Assembly (NCBI GenBank): GCA_023512835.1
Contig: CM042088.1
Location: 43,230,771-43,294,770 of the forward strand
Source of the DNA: Taxillus chinensis
Taxonomy: Eukaryota > Streptophyta > Magnoliopsida > Santalales > Loranthaceae
Reading direction: 5' to 3'
DNA length: 64,000 nt
Shown: positions 46,419-59,619 of the stretch, piece by piece
Numbering within the stretch: the first letter of the stretch is position 1
How the letters are laid out: each line of letters begins with the position of its first letter
The notes under the pieces: model-generated
The model's database searches: none
What the model saw: only the letters and a program-made list of their open reading frames with translations
What the model was told of the DNA's origin: nothing
Program-made: the position numbers and the translations under genes

Positions 46419-48680
46419 ATGGATTTCAACCAGGTTTTCTTCAATCATTCGATCTGTTCTTCTAAATCTGTGTTGAAAATTCTACATGCTGCTATCTTGG
46501 TTCGTGTGATATGATATGATAAGTTATGAAACAATAATATTTATCTTGATTTGTTTATGAAATGTATGTGCTTGTATATATATATATATCAAATTCCATT
46601 TAATTTTTCATTAAATCAGAAAAGAATCATGTTAATGTGTTGGTTTGGGCAAATACCCAATTACCGATGTTGAGGTTTTGAGCAAATGAAATATCAGACA
46701 GCACGGTAAAATGGTTTAGTTAGGGTTTGTCAGATGGAGTTGTGATCTGGGGTCTCTTCTGTTGGCTTTAGGTTCAATCGTTTTTCTTGATGTTCTTTCT
46801 GGTGAAACTAATTCTAGCTTTTATTTGGCGACTGCTTATGTTGAATGCGTCGAAGGGGTCCCCTTATGACCAAACTGCTGATCACCCACTAGTGAAAACA
46901 TTCATTTGTCCATAAAGTTGTTCATATTTATTGCCATTTTCTGACTATTCTGATTTTATTGCTGGGGTTGGATTTAACACTGTTGGAGTCTGATATGGTC
47001 GCTCATGGAGATCTCTCCCTGTTCTGAAACTCTTCTTAAAATTTTATATGCAGCCTTCTGTTGAAAACTATGCAAACCCCAAGACGTGTTTGTTTCATGT
47101 GCTCTTCAAGGTTTGTTTACTTGCATATGGATGCCAGTTTTGCTATGTTATTTTCTCTCACAAGATAGTAATTTTTGCTTGCTTGCTTCTTATTGTTTTT
47201 CTTTCTTTTACAGGGTGCAGCTTTGGCATTTTACATACTTTCGGCTCTCTTTTTTGATAACTTCGTCATTATTTTTGTGGTCACTGTTCTTCTTTCTGCG
47301 CTGGACTTTTGGGTTGTGAAGAATGTGAGTGGACGTATCCTGGTCGGTTTGAGGTGGTGGAATGAAGTGAATGACCATGGAGAGAGTGTGTGGAAGTTTG
47401 AATGCCTTGATCAAGAGGTTGTTATTATTTTCTTATGTTCCCTATTATCACACTGATCACAATGTTTATGAAAAGTGCATCCTTTACTGTGTCTGTACTG
47501 TAGTCATTATCTCGGATGAACAAGAAAGACTCATGGCTGTTCTGGTGGACCCTCTACCTGACAGTAAGAATTTTTTTTTTTTTACTATGAAACTTGTTAC
47601 AAGTCACTGTACTGCTGTACTGCTCATATTGTTTATCCATGGATTTGAGTTTTTTGCCCTTCAATGTTGTGTAGGCAGTAGCATGGACTGTGCTTGGAAT
47701 ATTTTCTCTCATTAAATTTCAAGCTGATTATCTGCTTGTTGTTGGGGTTTGTTTGACCCTCAGTATTGCAAATATTGTTGGGTTCACAAAATGTCGCAAA
47801 GGTAAGCAAACCTCCTTATGTTTTCTGGATGTTATATACAAATTTAAAAGCCTTAATATTAACATTATGTGGATTTGTATTTGTTTTTAGTTATTGCACA
47901 ATTGTATCGATGTTTTTATTTTATATGGGAAGATTACATCTCTAAGTAGGAAGCACGGAAATTAGTCATTTGATGATTTTATCATTCAAGAGGTGAGAAT
48001 CAATGAGATTGGATTCGTTTCAGTATTAAACTAGGAGTGAATAATACATTAATACCTTCTGATCTGTGAAGATCCGACTTGAATGCCTTTATTTTATTGT
48101 ATTAATTATTGTCAGCCGACAGAATATTGGCATGGTCCCATAACTCTTTTAGGCTTTTAAGGAATTGATGAGATGAAAATTAGCAGTTTCATGTCTGCAT
48201 GGACTTAGTGGCTGTCTTAAACGGGGCTATTTGCTGTGTGAAAATTCTTCTAATGACTAACAAGGCTTATCATAACAAAATAGGCGTGTTTATATGTTGA
48301 GAAAATAGAATATCCGGTTAACTGATTGTGTAATGCCAGTGTTCTCGTCCGTCCATCTGTGAATAGTTAATGTTAAACTCTCTTGCTATTAGCACACCAA
48401 CCATGGTGATACATCCCAGTAAAAATACAGTTTTTTTGACGACTGTAGTATCTGTAGAGGGATTAGTACATTGAGACCTTACACAGCCTTGGTGGGTCTA
48501 CTTTAACTCAAGTTTCTAGTTCATTTCCCGTCCAATAAGGTCTCATGTTCTATTCTCGCGAGAAAATCACCTTTATTTTTTTTATTTTCAGATGCTAAGA
48601 AGCAGATTCAACAATTTGCCTCCCAGACAATTGCATCGCAGTTTTCATCTACGCTTCAGTCTGCATTCAGTGTAGTCTGA
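46419..48680 (+). CDS. ECH: ECHIDNA, TVP23-family trans-Golgi membrane protein
   Basis: Six exons: 46419-46433, 47054-47110, 47214-47417, 47504-47563, 47675-47801 and 48592-48680; 552 nt, 183 residues, GT-AG introns, phases consistent. The first exon encodes only MDFNQ. The product is a four-helix membrane protein of the trans-Golgi network; in Arabidopsis ECHIDNA works with YIP4 proteins in secretion and cell elongation. Seen in sequence: YANPKTCLFHVLFK near the N-terminus, two hydrophobic segments at about 25-62 (ALAFYILSALFF, FVIIFVVTVLLSALDFW), the conserved loop GRILVGLRWWNEVNDHGESV, the MNKKDSWLFWWTLYL block, a second hydrophobic pair at about 107-147, and a C-terminal tail FASQTIASQFSSTLQSAFS. 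Length fits the family (about 185). The exon 4 donor is ACA|GTAAGA. Confidence 0.95.
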
Positions 48681-48689
48681 GTGCGCGCA

Positions 48690-51600
48690 TCCATAAGAGA
48701 CCAGCATAGGGAAATCCCTGGTGGGGAATCACTGGAAGATGAGTACGCCAATGAAGCACACAGACATATTGTACTAATTTCACTACAAACTCGTGTACAC
48801 ATGAATGTGCAGATTCGACATTATGTTTGCAATTTTGAGTTAGCATCTGTTCTATATGTTAACATGTATTGTAATGAATATTGCAGGCTGATATGACAAA
48901 TCTGGTCCGATTCACCTACCTCAACCTGGATGGATTTTATCCCATCCAAAGAGATAATGGGTGGATATGATATTGGCCAACTCGTCCCGACATGATATTT
49001 TTTAGGTTTTGAAATGATTTTAATACACAACACACCACTCTTTGATCCTGACCTCAACCTGCTCGGGTGGATTTGGATTACTCATTATTTGTTTTCAACC
49101 CATCCCTCCTACTCTATATAAACACTTTCTTTAGGTGCATCTCACATGAAGTCTCTAATTTTTGAGCCCTTTCAATTATTTAAACACGGTAAACATAAAT
49201 TTGATCAATTCATGTCAAATTTCTTTTTGATGATGGTCCAGCTTATACACCTATGATAATTTTTTGTTTTGGGCTTTTTTGTATGGATTTGCTCTTGGAC
49301 CTCATCCAAAATGTGCCTTCCTAGGATATGTATTCATAGTCACTTAAGTTGTTCATTTCATTTTTCTTTCCAATTGATGTGAAATCATACATCTCTTAAT
49401 GGATACTTTGACCCACCCCTTTGTGATCTAATGTTTTCATTGGCATATTGATTCAGGTTAGACAATTTGAGATGGTTCAGTTTAAACATGATATTGTCAG
49501 TTTTGGGCTTTGCATACATGAATTTGATTTTGGGCTCTATATCCAAAATGTGTTGTGCTAGGAGAGATATTCACAATCACTTAAGTAACTTGGTCTATTC
49601 TCCTTTCCAACCAATGTGAGATCATACATCCTTCAATAGATGCTTTGATTTAGCCATTTGAAAATTCAATTAAATAAGTTAAACAATTTTCTTCTTTTCA
49701 AATGTCATCATTCTTAATATTCATCAAAAATCATCTTTTTCTTTTTCAACCTCTTCCTATTTTGAAAATTAATAAATTTGATTGGTTATCTCTAAAATCA
49801 TTCAAAATCACTGCCCGAGTCTTGAAAATTACAATAGCTAATTTCTTTTTAATGTCTCTACTATCGTTGGAACATATGATTATGGATTCCAATGCTTACA
49901 AAACCCAAACAAGCCTTTCCGACAAGGCCATCGACAAATTCCACATATCAAGGTTTTTCTATCCAACTCAAAGGCGGGTGGAATTTTTATTTATCATTCC
50001 AACATAAAAGAAGACATCTACACTAGTGTCCAAATTGATGAAAATGGACCTCTAATTTTGGATGGTTACAACAAAACTATCCTTGATGTTATTTGCACAC
50101 TAATTTTTTCCATCAGCCCCATTTTATTGGAGATTCCTCACATTTCAAAGATAAACATGAAGATTTATTCTCCAACCTTTGTTGCAAGAAATGATTCAAT
50201 TTATAATTTTACGAAAATACTTTTCTTACTTGGGTTATGCTTTGGGAAGATTTTCTCTTTAATCTTATTCAATCCGATCAAACTTTAAATAACCCATTCA
50301 ATCCTACCACAAAAAACACTTTAAACAATCTCATTCAAAATTCTCTAACAAATTTCCTATAAATAGTTGTTATATAAAGTGAACTCCTAGAAATCCCTCT
50401 TCTTCAACTTCCAAAACTCTGACTTCTTAAAAATGTGACAAGCCTGGTCAATTTTCCAAATATTGTTGCATTTCTAAAATGATTTGTGAACTAAATATGG
50501 ATAATGATTTAATGAATATATTTGAAATTCTTCATTTGAAAGCATTTGACCGTTTCAATATTTTAATCCTTTTTTGAAGACGATCATTTCATTCACATTT
50601 ATAAACTTCCTAATCCAAGTTCCTCTTACACCACCTCTAATATCTAAGATATTTTTAGTAAAGACCAACGATCTATACTTAAAAGTATCAAATGAGGTTC
50701 CAAATCTCCAAAAAAAAATTCATTAAGAAACACATTTCATCTCTTGACTAACTAACTATAACCATTAAACCACCAACCATTTTTCCCACTCATTACATTT
50801 TAACAACTATTTTTAAAAAACAACATATTTATTGATTCCCCATTCTTTCTCTTCAAACTCTTCAAAAATAAATAATTAAGTGAAAAAAACCAAGTTGATA
50901 AACTTAAAGCATGGAAACTCGAAATTATTCAAAGTTTGCGAGAATTTTTCTACAATTTTATCATACACGATCCCTAATTTCATAATGATACAAATTACTA
51001 AAAAAAAAAATAAATCTGTTTTTGGGTAAGGAATGGCCATGACGCCTTTCTAAAGCTCCAATGTATAATTAATTTGTGGCTTCCGTGTATGAGTGTTAAA
51101 TGAGCTGGTCGGGCCGACCAATTTAGGCTTGTTTTTAAACGAGCCAAAATTATCAGGCCTGGCCTAGTCTGCATGTGGGGCGGGTTAGCCCACGAGCTGG
51201 CCCGTTTAAATATATATATATATATATAATTTTTTTTTACTTTATATATATCATTTCTCTTGAAAATTTATCAGTTTTAGTTCTTACATATCAAATACAA
51301 CCTTCATACAACTATGAAGACAGCCAAATTTACAAATATATGAGTGTATTATATAATATTTTAATATATTAAATAAAAAATGAAGAACAAAAAAGCCTGC
51401 GTGTTGGGGGTGCTTGAGCTTGCTGCCTGCGGGCCAAAGCCCATTTTGGCCTGCATAATGTAAAAAAATATTAACAAATATTTTTAAAAATATTTAAACT
51501 GTGACATGACATAATATCAACTGTGTGATGTGTTTTTAAAAAATATTATCACTCCACTAATATTGTGTCATGCCACCATCTGGTTGAATATCAATGCTCA

Positions 51601-52239
51601 ATTTATCCTCTAGCATTACCTTCATACTATTCTTTGCTCGCTTTTTCTTCTCTTCTTGCAACTACATCCTTCATCAGCCTCTTCTTCACCCCTTTCAAGA
51701 CCTTCTCAGTCATTGTCGGCTTTAACTCCTTGTGTGCCATTAATATCCCAAAATCAAGTGTGTGTGTGTGTATATATATATATATTATTTTGGTACAATG
51801 AGAATTTGATGCTAGTTTCTTATTGTGAGAATTTCAATTTAAATCATTAGATCATTTAGATGTTGCAATTGATGGTCTAAATTAAATTTTCATTTAACTG
51901 TAATTTCATTACAGTGATTCACTTTTGCTCTGCTACAGTTAAATAAAAGTTGAGTTCGAACAATTGAATTTTGATCTAACATTTCAGATTAAAGGTTCTC
52001 ATAATAAAAATTTATTATCACGTTCGCTACGTAAAATAACGATATATATATATAAAGAAATTCAAAGGGTTTTATTGGCTAAATAATTTATAATGGCTAA
52101 ACTGATAAAAAAATTTAATATAAGGGTTTTCTCAATTAATAAAATTTAATAAAATAATTTTTTTTTTCTTTTTGAACACAATTTTTTTATCATAATATAT
52201 GTGTTACATTTATCAAAATTGTATTATAAAATTAATTTT

Positions 52240-52285
<46 letters not shown>

Positions 52286-53200
52286 AAATATGTCAAAATT
52301 TATATGCTAGGCAAGATTTTATAATGTTTTAAAAATTCTAAAATCTTATATTCATATGTTCAAATAACTTATAGTCAAATTTTGATGAGGGGAAAATATG
52401 TGAGATTCAACAGTGAGAACTAGGACCGCAAATGAATTGAAACGAACCGAGTAGTAAAATGTTTGAAATGTTCATTACTATTTATTAAAGAATCAAACCG
52501 AAAAACAAGCCTTAAAATATGATATTCATGAATATTATTCTGTTGTTCACGAACGGTTCACGAACATATATTGACAAACTTGTTTACGAATGTTTATGAA
52601 TATAATTACAAAATTATAAAAATCTGTAAAAAAATTTAACATTGTAAATTTATTAAAAAAAGTACGATTAATTAATTAGGCGGTATTATCTTTATTTAAT
52701 ATGTTTAAATAATTATTATATGTAATTCATAATAATATAATAATATAATAATAATAAACAAATAAATTAAAAACAAATATTTTTTTATTTAATAATGATA
52801 TAAGAGTATATGCTTTATTGAATTATACGTAATAAAAATATATTCAATGCGTGTTCTTTCGTGATTTACTGCATATATCGTTACTCTCCCGACGTACACA
52901 TATATCATTACTCCACCTTCGTCTCTTCGTGGTTTGCGGCTTCCTTCTACGATGCACAAAACCAATTCTCTGCTAAAACTTGGTGTCAAACAGAGATCGC
53001 ATAAACATTTCAATTCTTTGTACCAAATCTGTATAGGTTCAGTTCCAAATATTCGCACGTTGCCTTGAACCCTTGAATTTTCCACCTTCAAACGACGTAT
53101 GAGTACCATCCCAATACCCCCTTAAATCCCTCTCCAGAAGACATTTGTGCTCTGATTACTGGTTAAGGTGAAAACAGGACATAGTTTTGATTTTGAGACA
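48690..53200. other. Long AT-rich intergenic region
   Basis: There is no supported gene. The frames at 49702-50007 and 50058-50288 are AT-rich with no domain. A divergent tandem duplication lies at 49170-49660. A GGGCC-rich piece at about 51105-51440 looks like a degraded non-autonomous element. TA or GT/TA microsatellites occur at 51208-51228, 51758-51785 and 52240-52281. A TTCACGAACGGTTCACGAAC-type repeat is seen near 52550. Confidence 0.5.
49170..49660. repeat. Divergent tandem duplication of about 245 bp
   Basis: Two neighbouring stretches, about 49170-49418 and 49430-49660, share in order TTTTGGGCT, CCAAAATGTG, AGATAT/GGATAT, TTCACAATCACTTAAGT and TGTGAAATCATACATC-like words. Identity is moderate, so the duplication is old. 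Confidence 0.6.
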
Positions 53201-53205
53201 TAACG

Positions 53206-56200
53206 ATGTTGCAGTGCATATTTATACTGTCTGATTCTGGGTAAGCATCAAAACTTCGTCCGTCGCATGTTCCTCCACAATCCGTCTTTTAATGTTACTG
53301 CCAGTTTTATTTACTTATTTAGGGTTGCTAATTCTCGGTTTTTGATGTAATTAATGGCGAGTGGGCTGAAAGAACTGTTGTCATTTGGGCATTTTATAGG
53401 GAGGTAATACTAGAGAAACAGCTTACTGGACATAGGGTTGATAGGTCCATCTGTGATTGGTTCTGGGAGCATGCTCTCTCTCAAGGTGATTCCTCAAAGG
53501 TACTCTTTTTTTTGAGTTATTCCTGTTTAATTTCCATAGTTTTTGGGATTTTAATGATTGATCTTATTGTATTTTGAGGTTTCATGTGCATATACAATTT
53601 ATTTGAGAATTTCAGTGAATTAGGCAGTTTGGGGGTTCTAGGGAACTCATGGTTTTTACTTGTTTGGTTGCTGTTGGTTAATAGCTTCCTCCAGTAATTG
53701 CCTCTCCAACGCATTACCTTTTTCAAGTTGTTCGTGAGGGGATCACTTTCTTAGCATGCAGCCAGGTTGAAATGCCACCTCTGATGGCCATCGAGGTGAG
53801 TTCTAATTCTCCACATTTATCTTCCCATTTTCTTCATAATGGGGTCGATTTTAGTCCGTTTGATTTTTGGATTTGTGTACTATGTTGGTTTTTTAAGGCT
53901 TCACGTCTGCAAAGATACTTATCCTGTCCGTAGCACATCCATTTCATAGAGACCAAATAAAGAGGAGATGAAAGTTCATGTTTTTTAATTTGCTTTGATG
54001 GAGCGGTTTCTGAAGAAATTAGTTTTCTTGTAATACGCCTAGAAAATTTTACTCCCTAGAGGCTAGGTTTAATAAGTTTTCGATAATGGGAAGTAGACAA
54101 TACCAGAGCTTGGTAGACAACGTTTCTCTATGGGGTCCTCCATCTGTTTGAGAAGTTTTGGAAGAAGAACAGAAAATCTGAAATATAAAGTTAAAGATGA
54201 TGAGTTTTATCTATTAATTAGTCTGACTCCAGACTCTCCACAGTGTATAGGTTGTATTGTTAGATGTTAACTGTATTTGGGATGAGTAGTGAAATGAAAA
54301 GAAGAAAAGATGATTCATCATTGAAGGTCCACGGCTAAAAAAATTCCTTTTGGCAGAGCAAAAATGTTTGTGAAAATGGAATTTTACTCTATACTCAATG
54401 AGGTGTTAACAGTCAATGTCAATGTTAAAGCTCACACAACAAAAGAGGAATAAGTTTTTTGTTACATTTTTAAAATTTTGTTCTCTTTTGTGGTCCTCAA
54501 TGTTAAAATCTAGTTTTTATTTTCTTTTTCACTGTGTTTGTGGTCCAAGTATATGGAATTTTAAAAAACATTGAAATGGTCAGTTTTTAACTTTCACATG
54601 CTTAGTTCCTTTGCAGGGTTGCTGATGTCCTCTCAGACTATGTTGGAGGGCTAAATGAAGATTTAATCAAGGATAACTTTGTTATTGTTTATGAGGTATT
54701 CTGTGCATGGCAATCATCGATTTAGATTTTCAGCAGAATTACATCTTGGGATTGGTGTTCTCTATTTGTAGCTTGACTGGCCCTGTTTTATATTTTAAGC
54801 ACTTTTAAAAATGGAGAACAATTTAGGATCCCGATGAAGATTGCAGTTTGGAAGCCTGACCAGTGCTTCCCGGGAACCTCCGATTAGGGATGCTGCTGGT
54901 CCTAACAGCTATTGATTATGACATTCAAATTCTAGTTGTTTCTATCGAGAAGGATGAACTATATTGTTAAATTTGGTTCTTTTAAAAACAAAGCCAATAA
55001 AAAGGTTCATAATTTTTAATTGGGTTTTAATAAATGAGCTTCTTTCCCTCCTCCTATTCTTCTCTTTTGATGTTTCTTTCATGATTTAGGTTTATAAAAT
55101 TCTGGTCAAAGTGAAAAGACTGATATCTTTATTGGAACTTGCAGCTCCTTGATGAGATGATAGACAATGGCTTTCCTCTCACTACTGAACCCAATATCCT
55201 GAGAGAAATGATTGCTCCACCAAATATGGTCAGCAAAGTATTGAGTGTTGTAACGGGAAACAGCTCTAATGTCAGCAACACGCTTCCAGGTGCAACAGCA
55301 TCCTGTGTACCTTGGAGAACGACAGACCCAAAGAATGCAAATAATGAAGTATATGTTGATCTTGTAGAGGAGATGGATGCAATTATAAATAGGCATGTTG
55401 CTTCAATCCCTATCCATTATATATATGGGCCATATGTTTACAATAATTTCCATGCATGTGTTGTAGTGTAGATAAGCGCCAAAAGCTTCAGGATATTTAT
55501 GGATCCTGTATTTCTAGCTTGAATTTTGAATTGGGTTATACCATCACTTTGTGTGAGATAATAAGTGGACTTTAAGCTTTTACATATTTTGAGCTCGTTC
55601 TAGTTAGTGTGAATTTTTTGAGGGAGCAGCAGTTCTGGCCATCTGTTTTGTCCTTGTGTATTTGAACCTTGAAGTTGTAGGTTGTATGAGGAATCAGATC
55701 AACAACCAATGGTTACCCATTTTGTCTGGGTGCTTTAAATAATCCGTGACGGGTTTATCTGAGTGCAAATCTTCACTTGAATAGTTTTCTCTAACAGTAC
55801 TCATATTGCTCAGGGATGGGATCCTGGTGAAATGTGAGATATATGGTGAAGTTCAAGTGAATTCTCATCTTTCAGGTGTCCCAGATTTGACTCTTTCATT
55901 TGCAAACCCTTCCCTCCTGAATGATGTAAGATTTCATCCTTGTGTCCGGTTCAGACCATGGGAATCACATCAAATTCTTTCATTTGTGCCTCCTGACGGC
56001 CAGTTTAAGCTCATGAGTTACAGGTGTGTTTTTACATACTAATTTGATTGGGTGATTCCCCCACCACTTGTTCCCATATCCAATCCTAACTCATCTGTTC
56101 TTCAATGCCTCGGGTGATATGCAGGGTTAAAAAGTTGAGAAGTACTCCAATATATGTAAAGCCACAACTAACTTCAGATGCAGGTATATGTCGCATCTCA

Positions 56201-56832
56201 GTTTTAGTTGGAATGCGGAATGATCCGGGGAAGAAAATTGACTCTATTACTGTTCAATTCCAACTGCCTCCCTGCATTTTATCAGCTGATCTCACGTCTA
56301 ATCATGGAACCGTAAACATCCTTGCCAATAAGGTAATCAATCGATATAATAATATTTTAGCATTTTCCATGGTGTATAGCTGATTGACAAATTCAATTTC
56401 ACAAATTTTATATTTAGAGAAACCACTGACTATGCTACTCTGGGCATGCAAAGACAACACACATGCATACTGCCATGTCTTTGCTCATAAATCTTTATCT
56501 CCATTTTTATTAGTTTGTTTATGCAACTCAATTTTTTCTCTTTTCCGGTTGCCTATTTGTAAATTTATGCTCACGTATCTATCCAGACCTGCTTATGGTC
56601 TATTGATCGGATACCAAAAGATAAAGCCCCTTCAATGTCTGGTACGTTACATCTTGAGACTGGCTTGGAGCGGCTACATGTTTCTCCCACATTTCAAGTG
56701 GGTTTCAGGATCATGGGTGTTGCTCTCTCGGGCGTGCAAATAGATAAGCTGGATGTAAAGAATTTACCAAACCCCCCTTACAAAGGCTTCCGAGCTCTTA
56801 CAAGAGGAGGGCAATATGATGTAAGGTCATAG
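53206..56832 (+). CDS. AP3M: AP-3 adaptor complex subunit mu
   Basis: Eight exons: 53206-53240, 53400-53499, 53685-53795, 54606-54695, 55145-55392, 55814-56023, 56125-56332 and 56587-56832; 1248 nt, 415 residues. This is the medium chain of the AP-3 coat adaptor, which recognises tyrosine-based sorting signals and moves cargo from the Golgi to the vacuole. The N-terminal longin-like domain is MLQCIFILSDSG...ILEKQLTGHRV, with PTHYLFQVVREGITFLACSQ and DEMIDNGFPLTTEPNILREM. The mu homology domain runs from about 190 to the end, with RDGILVKCEIYGEVQVNSHL, PDGQFKLMSYR and VGFRIMGVALSGVQIDKLDV. Seven of the exon borders follow GT-AG or fit it. Intron 5 must use a GC donor (AG|GCATGT) to keep the frame; see findings. 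Length equals what I recall for the Arabidopsis protein. Confidence 0.94.
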
Positions 56833-57723
56833 TTTTGCCTTCATCTTTTGATTATGAATGCAGATTAAGGTTGTCCCGGGTCACAATTTGTCATGCCTCT
56901 TGAAGAGATTATTTTGAGATTATTTTGTCATGATGTTGAGTTGCGATGAGATTTCTTGTGATTTGTTATAACTAAAGGTTAGCTGGTCATATACTCATGC
57001 CCTTTGCACTCACTGTATATTATAGAAAGCTATGCTATTTCAGTTTGTCAATCCAAGTAACTCCACCAGCCGAGTAAGCCAACGGAGGACTCAACTTTTA
57101 CGGATAAAAGAAAATGTGCGTTGGAAACTTGAAAGTAACCCGTCAGTTTGCGTAACAGGAGGAAACTTAATTGACCAAGATCAACCAAGCAAAATTATGT
57201 TAAAAACACATCATTCCCCGCATAATTGAATTCCCAAAATCATGGACAAATATTACTGTTACTTGATCCCTTTTCCTTATCAACCCTATATATATATATA
57301 TATCTATTGTTACTTGAAAATACATTACTCTAAGAAACTGTTGGATGGCATATTGTGTAACATAACGCTATGATATTTTTTGTGATCTGTTGTAACTAAA
57401 GGTGAGTCGGTCGTCCTTTGTTCTCAATATATATGATAGAACCAAAGCAATTAATGATAATCAATCATAACTTGGCAATAGAAATAAGAGTTAGTTTGCT
57501 GTTAAGGAGAAAGGGAATGGAAAATGAACAACAATAGCAGTCATTTGCATAACATGAATGAAGGAAATACGTGAAATCATATCTAGCCATACGTGAGTGA
57601 ATTTCCAATTGTGTTGGAAAGTCATTCAAATATGCAAATATAGAACAACAGAACTTGAAAACGTAAAAGGAAAAAGAAACTCGAGCAGTACAACTTAATA
57701 AAACCAGACAGTTAATCATTCGA
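56833..57723. other. Convergent gap between AP3M and the PsbP-domain gene
   Basis: This holds the 3' flanks of both genes. A short segment at about 56950-56990 (TTGTGATTTGTTATAACTAA) recurs at about 57375-57405 with changes. The frame at 57032-57229 has no recognised domain. Confidence 0.5.
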
Positions 57724-59555
57724 TCAGGCAGCAACTTTGTTTACTCTGAAGGAATCCATCACCTGGCGAAGATCGTATTCCTCTTCTGCAAAAATGTTTT
57801 CTGGTGACTGCAATCTCAATTCATACAGCCTGTTATTTTCAACCCCCAGAACTGAGAGGTATCGCCGATCCCATTCAAGGCGAACCACCCGGTCTCGTGG
57901 CATCACAGCCAACTCATTGTTGTTTGCATATGACTTAATGTTTGCCTGGAATTCCATGAAAACAAACCTGTTATATATGGTCTAAGCCCTAGTTTGCATT
58001 GGATTGAGCATAATGTAGGGAAAGAGAGGAAATGGATATTGTAATAGGTATTGATGCAGGGCTCTCCCTTCCATTCACAGAAAAACCCAAATGGTCCTAA
58101 TTCCTGAGTCTTCTCTCTTCATTTATCTAATCCAATTTTTTTTTAATCCCGGACTCAAGTCAAGTTTTTCTAGTGAACTTGCCAACAAATTAGACTGATC
58201 AAGAGTCAAGACATCAAAAAGTTAGTCATGCATGATGCATTTAATCCACTTAAATCAACATCACAGAAATCCCTACCTCCACTTGATAATAAATCCTTCC
58301 ATCATCAGCCACTTTTGAAGATGTGTGAATTATATCCGATTCACGCTTAACCCCGAGTCTTGTAGACATGAACTCAGTTAGGTATTGCCTCAGTACTTTT
58401 TCTCCCGCTTCTTGTGGTGAACCCAAATCCTCAACACTCTTGTACCGCGATGAGGAAGGAGATGAAAGCTCTACGGATATATTCTCATCAAGAACAAAAG
58501 GATCCCGGAAGAATATGTCTGCACCAGCACCCCGGACACGAATCCAGTTCTGAGGATATTTGAAGGAGAACCCATTAAAAGTATCTATATATTCTCTCAA
58601 CCCAACTGATGGTTGTGCAACTGCAACATCACCGAGGCCGACCCTAGAAAGGATATAACTTGAAAATATCAAGGCTGCCACATTCCTCCTCGGCACTGCA
58701 AAAGCTTTAGTCTGATTATACGATGAGATACCGTGACAGATGAGTTATCCACATATAACATAATAAAGAGCAACATATAATACCATTCCATGGGTTCTGA
58801 ACACAGCCTATGATAAAATAGCCACCCAGTTAGGAATTTCCAATTAGACTCATCAATTAATTAGTCACTCAGACCTGGATCTTCTCAGGAAAACAGGACG
58901 CCTTACCCATATTCAGTCTACTGCTCGACTCAAAGAATATTTCATAAGTGAGTGAGAGTATACTGCTCGATTCGAAGAATGCCAACAGCACTCAGCGGTT
59001 CTTTTAAATATTCCTTAATCAAATGTAGTTTTTAAAGAAAGCAATGTAACTTCACTGTCCAGATCTTTAAACCCAACAACTGGGTTGTCATGAATTTTAC
59101 TCAGTAACTCCATATGTCAACCTCGGACAAACATCCCTTGAAACTATCAAGTCTGTGTGTGTCCATCGAAACTTTAGGAGGCATTCTATAGGAAAGCAAA
59201 AAAAAAAAAAAAAAAAAGACAAACGCTATTTTTTTTTTTCACTAAAACTCGACATCAAATTCTTGAATCATTATTTCATCACAGTTTCCCGGATTTGAGA
59301 TGGTATAAAAATCACGGACTCTAGTTCTGTGAAGCCATGAAAAGTTCAAGAACTCACCGGGTGCATGCAATCATTCGCGGCGGCGGCGCTTCTCGAATCA
59401 AGCGAATTGGTCGGAGAAATGATGAGCAAGCGGGGAGGTGCAGTGGGGCCCATGGAGGGAGACAACGTCGTACAGGGACATGAGATGTTGGTTTGAGTCG
59501 AAGAGGGGCGACGAAAGTAGGGAGGAGGCAGAAAGCGTTCCAGTATCGCCGCCAT
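57724..59555 (-). CDS. PsbP-domain protein of the thylakoid lumen
   Basis: Three minus-strand exons, 59555-59358, 58711-58277 and 57945-57724, give 284 residues with phase-0 introns. Residues 1-66 are a Ser/Pro/Thr-rich plastid transit peptide. At 73-98 a twin-arginine lumen signal follows: PRRN, the hydrophobic VAALIFSSYIL, and AVA before the likely cleavage after Ala98. The mature part is a PsbP fold: LREYIDTFNGFSFKYPQNWI, GADIFFRDPFVLDENISVEL, VLRQYLTEFMSTRLGVKRES, IKSYANNNELAVMPRDRVVR and the end DLRQVMDSFRVNKVAA. PsbP-domain proteins assist photosystem assembly or stability; the exact member is uncertain. It may be the PPD6 type from memory of the core, but I give no symbol. The start ATG gives the best transit peptide; an upstream in-frame ATG at 59618 is less likely. 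Confidence 0.88.
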
Positions 59556-59619
59556 TGAATGGCTCTTGAACTTCCACTCCTGGCGATAGGAGCCGTCATA
59601 TGTGAGGCCTATAATCAAT

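Noticed and set aside
49702..50288. Two AT-rich frames as a possible small gene
   Set aside because: Residue composition is that of AT-rich non-coding DNA (Ile, Phe, Leu, Ser, Lys), without splice structure or a motif.
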